From Marinomonas spartinae (lineage in GTDB: Bacteria; Pseudomonadota; Gammaproteobacteria; Pseudomonadales; Marinomonadaceae), in NCBI RefSeq assembly GCF_900089775.1, contig NZ_FLOB01000006.1:124001-188000 (forward strand): a stretch of 64,000 bases of DNA. Direction: 5' to 3'. The position numbers and the translations under genes were made by a program. Of the stretch, positions 46,004-55,286 are shown in pieces. The stretch's first letter is position 1. The number at the start of each line of letters is the position of its first letter. Below the pieces are notes generated by a model. The model ran no database searches. It worked only from the letters and a program-made list of their open reading frames with translations, and had not been told where the DNA came from.

Positions 46004-46558
46004 ATGGCAATCAAAGCAACAGTATATAAAGCCTCCCTTCAAGTGTCTGATATGGACCGTCATCATTACCAAAGTTATGACTTAACCTTAGCGCTTCATC
46101 CTTCTGAAACAGAAGAGCGCATGATGGTGCGTTTGGTTACCTTTGCGTTATTGGCTGATGAAAAGGAAGGGGCGGAACAGTTAAGTTTTACGAAGGGAAT
46201 TAGCACGGAAGATGAGCCAGACCTGTGGCAGAGGAGTTTTTCAGACGACATTTTAATATGGGTAGAATTAGGTCAGCCAGATGAGAAGCGACTGCGTAAG
46301 GCATGTGGTCGTGCTCAGCAAGTGGTGGTCGTGAACTATAACGATAAGTCTGATATTTGGTGGGAACAGAATAAAGGTAAAAACAGCCGATTTGATAATC
46401 TACGAGTATTGCAATTTGCCGAATCGCAGGTGCAAAAGCTGGCAGCCTTATGTACCCGCTCTATGCAATTAAACGTGACGGTGCAAGATGGTGATATGTG
46501 GGTTTCTAGTGATGTAGGTGAATGCACCCTGCGCCCAATATGGCGAGGCGGGCAATAA
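46004..46558 (+). CDS. yaeQ: YaeQ family protein
   Basis: A 184-residue protein matching YaeQ: MAIKATVYKASLQVSDMDRHHY at the start, HPSETEERMMVRL, FTKGISTEDEPDLW, WVELGQPDEKRLRKACGRA and the C-terminal DVGECTLRP. The family has a PD-(D/E)XK nuclease-like fold, and its role is uncertain. A clear promoter lies ~90 bp upstream. Confidence 0.94.
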   Translation: MAIKATVYKASLQVSDMDRHHYQSYDLTLALHPSETEERMMVRLVTFALLADEKEGAEQLSFTKGISTEDEPDLWQRSFSDDILIWVELGQPDEKRLRKACGRAQQVVVVNYNDKSDIWWEQNKGKNSRFDNLRVLQFAESQVQKLAALCTRSMQLNVTVQDGDMWVSSDVGECTLRPIWRGGQ

Positions 46559-46576
46559 GCCGACCTCGCGTCTTGA

Positions 46577-47320
46577 TTAGGCTTTGTGCAGGGCTCTTTG
46601 AAATAAGGCTACCGCTTTTGTATAGCATTCCAGAGCCAGAGCGGGATCATAGCGATCACCTTCGTCGCGCATAAAGGCGTGCTGAGCATTAAATTCATGC
46701 CAGCTAAATAAGCGATTGGTATCGATCAATTGTTGATAAATTTTCTGCCGACCTTCGGTGGGCACGTGAGGGTCTTGCTTGCCCCACACCATGACAATTT
46801 CCCCTTGAATCTCACCTGTGCGAGTGAAGGAGTCATTACCTTCACCACAAGGGATGGTATTCGAGTGGATGTCGGTTGCATACAGGCAGAAGGTCGCTTG
46901 TATATGCGGATTAAGTGCGGCGCGGTAGGCAAGGTGGCCGCCTAAGCAAACCCCCATGCTGCCAAACTGTCCGTTGCAATACTCTGCGTTAGCAAAAAAG
47001 TTCAAGATGGCAATGGTGTCACTATCATGAGATTCTAGAGGCTTGGTAAATTTATCGGTGTTGCCTTTGTCTTTGCCTTGATCATCGTAACCCAATACAG
47101 TGCCAATTGGGTTTAGTTCATGAAAGACTTCCGGCACGATAACCACGAAACCATGCCCAGCCATCATCGCTGCAGAGCGAGCAATGGGAGCTGTTTGCTG
47201 GAAAATTTCAGAGTAAAAGATAATACAAGGGAATTTTCCATCCGCTTGAGGGCGATAGACAGTGCAGCACATGGTTCCTGTCGGCGTGTTAAGATCAACA
47301 TCGTGTTTTTGAATGATCAT
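46577..47320 (-). CDS. Dienelactone hydrolase family protein
   Basis: A 247-residue alpha/beta hydrolase. The nucleophile is Cys125 in MGVCLGGH, as in dienelactone hydrolases, with an Asp in WGKQDPHVP and the catalytic His in NAQHAFMRDEG. These enzymes open lactone rings in aromatic-compound breakdown, but many family members are general esterases. AAGGAAT precedes the ATG at 47320; an upstream start would add 12 poor residues. It is convergent with yaeQ. Confidence 0.9.
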   Translation of the reverse strand: MIIQKHDVDLNTPTGTMCCTVYRPQADGKFPCIIFYSEIFQQTAPIARSAAMMAGHGFVVIVPEVFHELNPIGTVLGYDDQGKDKGNTDKFTKPLESHDSDTIAILNFFANAEYCNGQFGSMGVCLGGHLAYRAALNPHIQATFCLYATDIHSNTIPCGEGNDSFTRTGEIQGEIVMVWGKQDPHVPTEGRQKIYQQLIDTNRLFSWHEFNAQHAFMRDEGDRYDPALALECYTKAVALFQRALHKA

Positions 47321-47457
47321 GAAATTCCTTACGAAAAGTCGTGTTTGAATAGCCAAAGATGGCCCTATGATATTCGAGCCTGCGAGGATGGGCCAGACAT
47401 ACTCAGTCAGTTAATCTAAAATGCCGTGTCTATTAACCTAATAAGCGGAAGCAAGGC

Positions 47458-48564
47458 GTGCGAATATTATTACTTAGTGCCTATGAGGCGAGCAGTCACA
47501 AAGCCTGGGCAAACAGTCTGATAAATGGATTGAGTGAGCATGATTGGACCTACCTAGCGCTTCCTCCAAGGCATTTTGCCTGGCGTATTCGAGGCAACGC
47601 CATGAGTTTTGCGTTTGATGCAGCATTCAAACCCTCGATTGAACAAGCGTACGACTTGGTGATCGCAACGTCCATGACGGATTGTGTCGGTCTAAAAGCC
47701 CTCTGTCCAAATTTACAGTCTATTCCTTGGTTATTGTATTTTCACGAAAACCAATTTGCCTATCCCGCCAGCGAAAAACAACAAGGTTTAGTTGAAATGC
47801 AAATGGTCACTTTATACAGCGCTTTAGCGGCTGATCAGTGTGTTTTTAATAGTCATTTTAATAAACATTCTTTTTTCGAGGGCGCTCGTCGCTTGCTCAA
47901 GAAATTGCCAGATTACGTCTCGCCAGACTGGTTGAGTAACATAGAAGGCAACGCTCGAGTTATACCTGTGCCAATTGATATACCTATTGAAAATAGGGGC
48001 GAACGGACCCGAATCAATCCTTCCCATAATCATTCCTCCATTAGATTGGTGTGGAATGCCCGTTGGGAATTTGATAAAGGGCCTGAGCGATTACTGGCTA
48101 TCTTGCTGGCGTTACAATCCCGAGGTGTGGATTTTGAAATCGCTATATTAGGAGAGCAGTTTCGTACCATACCTAAAGTGTTTGAGTCTATTCAACATCG
48201 CTTTGCTTCCTATATTCGCCAATTTGGTTTCGCACCAAGCCGAGATGAGTATCTTGGTTTTTTGGCTGCGTCAGATATCGTGCTCTCTACGGCCTTACAC
48301 GAATTTCAAGGTCTAGCGATTCTTGAAGCCGTTGCTCTTGGGTGCGTGCCTGTTTTGCCCGCTCGACAAGTGTACCCAGAACTCTTTGGACCTGCTTACC
48401 TCTACGATAGCCATCTAAATGACATTGTAAGGGAGGCAAATAGCGCAGTGGACCGCATTGTGCAGTTTGCTAATGAGAAAAAGGCTGCACCACAGGTGAA
48501 TGAGTATCAAAGGGAGGCGGTGTTAAAACACTATAGAGCGTTAATAAATGGTTTTGCTCTATAG
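47458..48564 (+). CDS. tRNA-queuosine alpha-mannosyltransferase-like glycosyltransferase
   Basis: A 368-residue GT4-type glycosyltransferase. It starts MRILLLSAYEASSHKAWAN, and the DUF3524/QTMAN N-terminal domain (LPPRHFAWRIRGNA, LLYFHENQFAYP) is well conserved. LVWNARWEFDKGPE begins the second Rossmann domain, and HEFQGLAILEAVALGCVPVLP supplies the nucleotide-sugar site. The family adds mannose to queuosine in tRNA-Asp. The start is GTG at 47458. Confidence 0.88.
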   Translation: MRILLLSAYEASSHKAWANSLINGLSEHDWTYLALPPRHFAWRIRGNAMSFAFDAAFKPSIEQAYDLVIATSMTDCVGLKALCPNLQSIPWLLYFHENQFAYPASEKQQGLVEMQMVTLYSALAADQCVFNSHFNKHSFFEGARRLLKKLPDYVSPDWLSNIEGNARVIPVPIDIPIENRGERTRINPSHNHSSIRLVWNARWEFDKGPERLLAILLALQSRGVDFEIAILGEQFRTIPKVFESIQHRFASYIRQFGFAPSRDEYLGFLAASDIVLSTALHEFQGLAILEAVALGCVPVLPARQVYPELFGPAYLYDSHLNDIVREANSAVDRIVQFANEKKAAPQVNEYQREAVLKHYRALINGFAL

Positions 48565-48773
48565 TGAGACTTTTCCACGGCTACTGCGCTTGCCAATACT
48601 TTGTTAAAAACAGACTCAAAATACTCATTTATAGCGATAAACTTCGCTTTTTCGTCTATTTTTGCCGCGTCTTGGTGTCGCTCGTGACATCGTGCAAAGG
48701 TCTCATCGTGTTTTAATCTGTTTACAGTATGAGGCTCTGCTAGAACGAGCTTTTCTATCTGGGCGGCAGCTCT
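48531..48773 (-). pseudogene. Possible C-terminal gene remnant opposite the glycosyltransferase end
   Basis: An 80-codon reverse-strand frame without a start reads AAAQIEKLVLAEPHTVNRL...CHERHQDAAKIDEKAKFIAINEYFE... to a TAG. It is bounded upstream by TGA at 48774-48776. Its composition looks protein-like, but I recognise no family, and it overlaps the preceding gene by 34 bp. Confidence 0.35.
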
Positions 48774-48776
48774 TCA

Positions 48777-49619
48777 ATAAGAAGGGTCTGTGAAAGGAAA
48801 AAATGTAGTCTCCTTTCATTATCATGCTCCATTAGATTTGCATGATATCACCACGGATAGTTTGATGAAGGAACTGATTGTTTACTCTCTCTCTATCACT
48901 TTTCAAATTACTGACAATGTAATGAAAAATTTCATACTCCTCCTAGGCAAATAATGAGTAAGTTGTAACTCCCTTCTTAGCTGCTATGGATTAAGAGTAT
49001 TTTTGTTTTTCAGTCTCTACTAGTTCTTCAATATTTATAAAAATCATATGGTTACCTAGAGTTTAGATAGTTTTATGGCTCAAATTAATAAAGAGTATTT
49101 ATACGGTTTTTAGGCTGGTTGATAGTTGCTTTATCAACTATTTAGACGCCTTCGTCCTGTTTTTTTTTAGCTACTTAACACTATGTTTTTTATAGTTTTA
49201 TTTCCTTAAAAGGAAAAAAACAATACAAATTTATTGTTTCTTTTTTTTCTTTATGTATTATAAAGAAATTGTAAGTATTTGTTGATTTTATCTTAAAAGG
49301 ATTTTTTAGTATGACAGGTAGTATTTATTTTAAGAATAATAAAGCTCTCTTTGGTAATGTGAAGAATACATTATACTTGACGTTATCAACAAAAAGTCGT
49401 ATCAATTGTCAGCTATATAACTCCAGCCTCTCAGACAGTCCCACCAGATAAGAGTAGAAAATTTATCTTTTACTCTTTCTATACACATTAAAAGAAAAAT
49501 AAAATTCCCCTAGGCATTTCAAGGTCGATTTGTTTTTGCGGCTAGGCCATGTCGTATGGGAGATTTATAAATAAAAATCAAGTAATGAAAAATTTGATTA
49601 ATATAAAAGGACTTTAATC
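48777..49619. other. Long AT-rich region before the chitin synthase-like operon
   Basis: Over 800 bp without an intact gene. A short hairpin TTCCTT/AAGGAA lies near 49200-49214. It may hold a complex promoter or an untranslated leader for the operon. Confidence 0.5.
49311..49451 (+). CDS. Possible 46-residue peptide
   Basis: ATG at 49311 with AAAAGG about ten bases upstream; reads MTGSIYFKNNKALFGNVKN and ends SLSDSPTR. No motif or conservation evidence, so it may be chance. Confidence 0.25.
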   Translation: MTGSIYFKNNKALFGNVKNTLYLTLSTKSRINCQLYNSSLSDSPTR

Positions 49620-51482
49620 GTGGCCGATGATAAAACTTATCTATTAAAAAAAGACTTTGAAAATGATAAGGTAACAAAAAAAGTATCATTTGATAAAGTT
49701 GATCATTTATTTTGTTTGACATTGTATAACGAAGAATCAGACTTCCTATCTTCTACTCTATTATCCATCTTGAAAAACTCTAATGAGCTAAGGGAGAACG
49801 ATAGCTTTGAAAAAGTAATGGTTTGTATTATTTGTGATGGCTATGAAAAGATATCCAATTCTTCTTTCGAGTATTTAAAAAAGATTAATGTTTTAAATGG
49901 CGATAAAGCATATGTATATAGAGATGAAGAATTAAAAGATGATGATTTTGCATCAATATATAGACAAAAATCTGGGCCTTTTACTTTGTATGAAGATGGG
50001 AGGGGATCTACTATTTCTTCCTCTATGGATATAATGCTTTGTATTAAAAATAAAAATGCAGGGAAACTAGATTCGCATTGGTGGTTTTTTAATAAGATAT
50101 GTCCCTTAATTTTACCCGAGTATTGTTATCAAATTGATGCAGGGACGGTTCTTGCTAAGGGAACCTTGCAAAATATGTCATCTGCTTTTATGCACTATCC
50201 ACAGACTGTTGCATTTTCAAATAATGTCTTAATTGAATCAGAAAACCCTTTTGATTTTCTCGAATCGTTTCAAGTTTTTGATTTTATATTACAAAAAGCT
50301 ATTTTATGGCCATCGGAATCTTTCTTTGGGTATCTTTCAGTTATTCCAGGTCAGTTTTGTGCTATTCGGTATGATGGTTTTGACAAAAGTAAAATAGAGG
50401 GGGAGTCAACGCCAAAGGAGCGTTATTTGAGAGGACTGGAATGTAGCTCTCCATTTGAAAAAACTATGTACATGGCTGAAGATAGAATGATGGGGTTTGA
50501 ATTGTTAGTTCAGAATCAGTCTGATAACCGTTTAGAATACAACCCCCAATCCACTTGTTATACTGATAAATGTGATTCAATTGATGAGTTTTTATCACAA
50601 AGGCGTCGTTGGTGTAACAGTGCTTTTATGTGCCGGATTTGGATGATGTTTAATATGCTTAGATATTGGGAAAACTCGACTTCATCAATATTTAAAAAAG
50701 CTCATACTATGTCATCGTTAATTAGTATGGTACTTAATACTTTATTTGATTTTTTTCAGCCATTTATTGTTTTTCTTGTCCTTAGTGTTGTCTTTGACTC
50801 AATTGATGGGGTGGTGGATAAAAATATAATTTCAAGCTCTTTTTCAAAGGTTTTATTATGTTTTATAGTGTTTTCTTGGATGTTGCCTTTGATTTTCTCT
50901 TTTTCTTCTTATAAGAGTAATAGGTATTTTTTTAGATTTGTTTTGATTATGGCATCAGCAGCTACTTCTTTATCTATTCTTTTTATTGTGTCAGGTGTTT
51001 TTTTAAGTGATAGGCTGTTTGAAATTCAAAACGTTATAATATTTTATCCTATCATTTTTGTTGTCATAGTTCTTCTTAGTTCACTACTCATAAGTTATGA
51101 AAACTATAGATTGGCTCTGCGCTCTTTTATCCCTCATTTTTTGATTGCTATTCCTTTTAATTTGATGACGTTTGGCTATTCCTTTATAAATATGAATGAT
51201 AGTAGTTGGGGGACAAAAGGGCTTTCTAATAATATGGAAAATAAAATAAATGCTAAAAAGTTTTTATATTTTAGAAACAAATTTGTTTTTATATGGTTGT
51301 TTCTAAATCTATCACTGATTTTATTTTCTGTTTTTAGTGATGGTTATATTGGTTTGATCTCGTTTGTAGGTTATTTGTCTTTAATTATTATGTTTACCGG
51401 GTTTTTAGGTAATTTACGGATTTATTGTCTTAATAGTTTTAAGATGAAGTCAAAGGGAAAAATAAAAAAATTAAATTATTGA
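49620..51482 (+). CDS. Chitin synthase-like processive glycosyltransferase
   Basis: A 620-residue family-2 glycosyltransferase with the motif set of eukaryotic chitin synthases in the right order: CLTLYNEE (32-39), a CDG (72-74), QIDAGT (171-176), VIPGQFCAIRY (242-251, compare LPGAFSAYR), EDR in AEDRMMGFE (287-289), QRRRW (327-331) and SWGTKG (529-534). About six to eight membrane segments fill ~365-515 and ~550-600. Chitin synthases polymerise UDP-GlcNAc and extrude the chain. Bacterial NodC/HasA-type synthases lack the WGTKG part. The start is GTG at 49620 with AAGGA upstream. It is followed at 42 bp by a secreted DUF1800 protein. AT-rich, probably acquired. Confidence 0.82.
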   Translation: MADDKTYLLKKDFENDKVTKKVSFDKVDHLFCLTLYNEESDFLSSTLLSILKNSNELRENDSFEKVMVCIICDGYEKISNSSFEYLKKINVLNGDKAYVYRDEELKDDDFASIYRQKSGPFTLYEDGRGSTISSSMDIMLCIKNKNAGKLDSHWWFFNKICPLILPEYCYQIDAGTVLAKGTLQNMSSAFMHYPQTVAFSNNVLIESENPFDFLESFQVFDFILQKAILWPSESFFGYLSVIPGQFCAIRYDGFDKSKIEGESTPKERYLRGLECSSPFEKTMYMAEDRMMGFELLVQNQSDNRLEYNPQSTCYTDKCDSIDEFLSQRRRWCNSAFMCRIWMMFNMLRYWENSTSSIFKKAHTMSSLISMVLNTLFDFFQPFIVFLVLSVVFDSIDGVVDKNIISSSFSKVLLCFIVFSWMLPLIFSFSSYKSNRYFFRFVLIMASAATSLSILFIVSGVFLSDRLFEIQNVIIFYPIIFVVIVLLSSLLISYENYRLALRSFIPHFLIAIPFNLMTFGYSFINMNDSSWGTKGLSNNMENKINAKKFLYFRNKFVFIWLFLNLSLILFSVFSDGYIGLISFVGYLSLIIMFTGFLGNLRIYCLNSFKMKSKGKIKKLNY

Positions 51483-51524
51483 ATTTTCATAATTTATTTT
51501 AATTAAAAGATTGGAATTGTTAGT

Positions 51525-53522
51525 ATGTTTATTAGATTTTATCTTGTTTTAATATTAAGTCTGTATAGTTCAATATCATTCTCATTGACAGTGGATGAGG
51601 CTAGGCATTTATTATCTAGAACGGGTTTTGGTGCCTCTCCAAAGGAGATATATGAATTGCTTCCTCTTACTAGAGAGCAAGCTGTAGATAAAATATTATC
51701 TGGGCTGGGTGGTCGGTTGGATGAGCCAGAGCTCGCTTTTACCAAGAAACCAATGCCAGACTATTTTTGGTATAAAAATAAACCAATTAATAAAGCAGAA
51801 CCATTTTGGTTCGCTCGTGAAAAAGAGATGTTTCAGCTACGTGGTTGGTGGTTGGATAAAATGATTAGCACAAAAACACCGATAACAGAGCACATGGCTT
51901 TATTCTGGCATAATCATTTTGTTTCAAGCTACAAAGGAACAGGAGGCCTAACGGTACCTCTTTATAATCAGCTACAGCTGTTTCGTACTAAGGGAACAGA
52001 GAGTTTCTCCAGTTTGCTTCATGCTATTTTGAAAGATCCAGCAATGTTGATTTATCTAAATAATGACTTAAACACAAAAGAAAAACCTAATGAAAATCTA
52101 TCACGAGAGCTTATGGAGTTATTTACATTAGGGACTGGTCATTATACTCAAAATGATGTGAGAGAGCTTGCTAAAATTCTAACAGGTAGAAGTGTTGATA
52201 TTAGTAAAAGCTGGCATTATGTATATAAAAAAAATGATCATGTTGTAGGGAATAAGACTTTTTTAGGAAAGACTGGAGACTTAAATGTAGATGATGCAGT
52301 AGAGATTATTTTAGAAAACCCACATACAGCTGAGTTTTTGAGCAGAAAATTTTATAAGGAGTTTGTTGGTTTATCGCCGAATGAAAAGGCTGTGGCTGAG
52401 TTTGCTAAAGTAATGAGAGATGAAAAATATCAAATAAAGCCTTATTTACGCTATATATTTTTATCAAAATATTTTTGGGATAAGAAAAATAGAGGTAATC
52501 TAGTAAAGTCACCCGTTGACTTAGTGGTAGGTTTTGTTCGTACAACTGGCCTCAAGTTACCTGATATTCAAATACTTGATAGGTATATCCAAGTATCAGG
52601 GCAGTCTCTATTTTATCATGTTGATGTGTCTGGTTGGAAAGGTGGTTTGAGCTGGCTTAGTTCCTCTCAGCTTTTTTCTCGTCCAAAAATAATTAGTCGT
52701 TTATGGGATGCATATGATGATTCACAACAATTTGAAAAAGCGGCTCATGGTGATCTTCTAGTTAGAGTTTCTGGTGAATATTCAGGTGCTTACATACCCG
52801 CTTATGAAGTTCTTGTTAATGGGAAAAAAGTGGCTAGTGGTGTTTTAAAGACAGCAATAAATACCTTAACTGAGGGTGATTCATCAGTCCCAGATAGGCC
52901 GAATCCTATGTGGCAAACAATCGTGATTTCAAAATCTAAGTTACCATCCAATATTGAAGAGGTTGTCTTCCATTTTGTGTCGCCATCTGGTGTGCCAAAA
53001 TGTATCCCTAATGACCAGAAGATGAGTATGGAAAGGTGTAAACAGTATTCATCTACCAGAGCCATTTTTGTCAATTGGATGCAAGTTAATGGTCAGCGCT
53101 TTCCTGTAGAGCAGGGGGTTCAATCTTATGATTCTGATAATGACATAACACCAATTGGAATGCTTTATCATCCTGCCCGTATTCGATTCGATATTGCAAA
53201 ATTAAAAAAAGAAAATTCAGGTGTTAATCCGGCTCTTTTGGATTTATCCATTGGTAAGCATAGACTTAATAGTATTATTGAGCATGGTACTACAAGATTG
53301 CCATTAGCAATGCAACCAGCAGCAAGAAAACTGGGAACACCAACAGATTTTATCCGTGAGTTGAAAAATTATAAATTAGTTAAATCTTACCAATCAGTGC
53401 TTCTTTCGTTGAGCCCAATTGGAGGGTTTTCTGATGACAGTAATGAAATGAATGCTTCGAAGAAGATGTTCTTAGAAGATATCAAGAAGCTAACACTTGA
53501 TCCTTCTTATAATTTCAAATGA
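51525..53522 (+). CDS. Secreted DUF1800 protein with inserted carbohydrate-binding-like segment
   Basis: A 665-residue protein with a signal peptide (residues 1-~20, SISFS). The DUF1800 core is clear: ARHLLSRTGFGASPKEI, MALFWHNHFVSS, NENLSRELMELFTLG and ELAKILTGR. From about residue 405 to 525 there is an insert absent from typical DUF1800 proteins. Its LLVRVSGEYSGAY...EVLVNGKKVASG and AIFVNWMQVNGQRF segments look like a CBM60/xylan-binding-type beta-sandwich. The core then resumes with ARKLGTPTDFIREL. DUF1800 genes commonly pair with DUF1501, as here; their activity is not established. Confidence 0.85.
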   Translation: MFIRFYLVLILSLYSSISFSLTVDEARHLLSRTGFGASPKEIYELLPLTREQAVDKILSGLGGRLDEPELAFTKKPMPDYFWYKNKPINKAEPFWFAREKEMFQLRGWWLDKMISTKTPITEHMALFWHNHFVSSYKGTGGLTVPLYNQLQLFRTKGTESFSSLLHAILKDPAMLIYLNNDLNTKEKPNENLSRELMELFTLGTGHYTQNDVRELAKILTGRSVDISKSWHYVYKKNDHVVGNKTFLGKTGDLNVDDAVEIILENPHTAEFLSRKFYKEFVGLSPNEKAVAEFAKVMRDEKYQIKPYLRYIFLSKYFWDKKNRGNLVKSPVDLVVGFVRTTGLKLPDIQILDRYIQVSGQSLFYHVDVSGWKGGLSWLSSSQLFSRPKIISRLWDAYDDSQQFEKAAHGDLLVRVSGEYSGAYIPAYEVLVNGKKVASGVLKTAINTLTEGDSSVPDRPNPMWQTIVISKSKLPSNIEEVVFHFVSPSGVPKCIPNDQKMSMERCKQYSSTRAIFVNWMQVNGQRFPVEQGVQSYDSDNDITPIGMLYHPARIRFDIAKLKKENSGVNPALLDLSIGKHRLNSIIEHGTTRLPLAMQPAARKLGTPTDFIRELKNYKLVKSYQSVLLSLSPIGGFSDDSNEMNASKKMFLEDIKKLTLDPSYNFK

Positions 53523-53560
53523 TTTTTACTATCAGTTCATAAAGTAAAAGGAACGACATT

Positions 53561-54784
53561 ATGAAAATGGAAAATAAAAAAATAAATACTTTTGATATAA
53601 AGCGTAGAAAACTATTACGTAATAGTTTTCTAGGGATGTGTTCATTGCCATTTTCCAGCTCTGTTTTTGCTGGTTTGTCAAGTTCATCTGATGATTCTAT
53701 CTTAGGAAAAAAACGAGTGATAGTTTATGAGTTAAATGGTGGGAATGATGGTCTAAGTACGATTATTCCTTATAATGACTCACTGTATAAGAAATTTCGT
53801 CCCACTTTAGCATTAGGTAGAGATGAAGTAATTCCGTTGAATAGTGATATTGCTCTTAGTAATAACCTTAGTTATATGAGTCAATTATTTAAGGACAATG
53901 ATGTAGCTATCATTCAAGATGTTGGCTATCCAAATCCTGACCTTTCACATTTTGTATCGAGGGCCATCTGGGATAGTGGAAAGCCAGCCAAAGCGAATAG
54001 TGATGCTACTGGATGGTATGGAGATTTAGTTGTTCAAAATCGTTCTGCATTTCAGGAAGCTAACTTAGATGTTGATGCATTATGCTTCGAATCACATGCT
54101 GCATTTACTAATGGTGAAGGAGTAACATCATTAAATACGAAAAATATAGCTGAGTTTTTAAAAAGTGATTTTGTTGAACCGAACGCTAATACGAATTCAT
54201 CTAGCGCACAGCAGTATCTCTATTCATTAATGGAAAAAAACAAACAAGTACGCTTACGCCTACTTTCAAGGTTGAATAACAAACTTCCTAAATGGAGTGG
54301 TTATGATACCCCCCTAAACAGGAACATTGAAATGGTAAACTGGTTTATTAAAGAGGGGGTGAAAACGCCAATTTATAAGATTGCACAAAGTGGTTTTGAT
54401 ACTCACTCAAATCAAAAAAATACTCATATACACCTAATGAAAACCTTAAATCAATCATTAGAGATGTTAGTGACTAGTCTAAAGAAGAGTTCTGAATGGA
54501 ATAACACTATTATTCTTGTTCGTTCTGAATTTGGCAGACGTGTTGAGGAGAATGGTGGTAGAGGGACCGATCATGGAACATCTGGTCCTGTGTTTTTAAT
54601 AGGAGGGAGTGTAAATGGAGGAGTTTATGGGAAACGGGCTGCTCTTGATGACCTAGATGGCAATGGTAATTTGAAATATACGACAGACTTTCGACAAGTA
54701 TACTCAACTATTGCAAGTAACTTTTTTGAGCTTAAAAATAATGTCTTTTTGAAACAAGGCTTTGAGACAATTGGATTTATATGA
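53561..54784 (+). CDS. Secreted DUF1501 protein
   Basis: A 407-residue protein. The N-terminus has a twin-arginine-like stretch (KRRKLLRNSFLGM) before a hydrophobic segment and a cleavage-like SVFA, so Tat export is likely. DUF1501 motifs follow: VIVYELNGGNDGLSTIIPY, LSHFVSRAIWDSG, SGFDTHSNQ, VRSEFGRRVEENGGRGTDHGT. The fold is related to alkaline phosphatase/sulfatase enzymes, and the His/Asp residues of GTDHG are kept. It is the third gene of the chitin synthase-like operon, 38 bp after DUF1800, with AAGGAAC before the ATG. Confidence 0.87.
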   Translation: MKMENKKINTFDIKRRKLLRNSFLGMCSLPFSSSVFAGLSSSSDDSILGKKRVIVYELNGGNDGLSTIIPYNDSLYKKFRPTLALGRDEVIPLNSDIALSNNLSYMSQLFKDNDVAIIQDVGYPNPDLSHFVSRAIWDSGKPAKANSDATGWYGDLVVQNRSAFQEANLDVDALCFESHAAFTNGEGVTSLNTKNIAEFLKSDFVEPNANTNSSSAQQYLYSLMEKNKQVRLRLLSRLNNKLPKWSGYDTPLNRNIEMVNWFIKEGVKTPIYKIAQSGFDTHSNQKNTHIHLMKTLNQSLEMLVTSLKKSSEWNNTIILVRSEFGRRVEENGGRGTDHGTSGPVFLIGGSVNGGVYGKRAALDDLDGNGNLKYTTDFRQVYSTIASNFFELKNNVFLKQGFETIGFI

Positions 54785-54939
54785 TAGTGAGTTTTTAATA
54801 CTATTCGCCTGTTGGGATAATGTCATTTTTACTGTGCTGATTAAAACGAAAGAAAACCAGTATTTGCTATTGACCTCAAGTTAACCTGAGGTTTTATGCT
54901 TGCTTCAATACATGAGGCATTCAATACCAATAAGCAGTT

Positions 54940-55167
54940 ATGGAGATTTCTAATGAGTATTATCGCCCTTTTAACTTAGCGAAAGAGTATCTAGAAACGC
55001 GTCGGACAAAACGAGCCTTTCGTCACCTAGATAATCATTTCTTAAAGGACTTGGGATTTTATCGCGAAGAAGGGCATATTTACCCTTTATCGGGCAGTAA
55101 AGAGGTGACAGAAGAAACAAAAGCATTTGCTCAAAAAACACCGACTGAAGCGTCATTAAAGCGTTGA
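54940..55167 (+). CDS. DUF1127 protein, paralog with shifted N-terminus
   Basis: A 75-residue protein whose core (FNLAKEYLETRRTKRAFRHLDNHFLKDLGF) closely matches the DUF1127 gene at 45069. In that paralog the start reads MSIIALFNLAKE. Here the same sequence is visible at ATG 54953 (with GGAG before it), but one base is missing, so that start runs into a stop after eight codons. The DUF1127 frame is instead open from ATG 54940, which overlaps the GGAG. It may be translated poorly or be a young pseudogene. Confidence 0.65.
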   Translation: MEISNEYYRPFNLAKEYLETRRTKRAFRHLDNHFLKDLGFYREEGHIYPLSGSKEVTEETKAFAQKTPTEASLKR

Positions 55168-55208
55168 ATAGATCGGTGGGCTTGGCGATTGGTGTTATGC
55201 ACTGTTGA

Positions 55209-55234
55209 ATCAGCCGGATTAATATCCGGCTGAT
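55209..55234. terminator. Perfect 11-bp palindrome between convergent genes
   Basis: ATCAGCCGGAT/ATCCGGCTGAT with a TAAT loop, between the DUF1127 gene and ddl. There is no T-run, so termination is likely weak or factor-dependent. Confidence 0.65.
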
Positions 55235-55286
55235 AAGCACTGGCAGGTTCTAATTCATCGGAGCGCTGAATGATCAGTGCGTCTGA

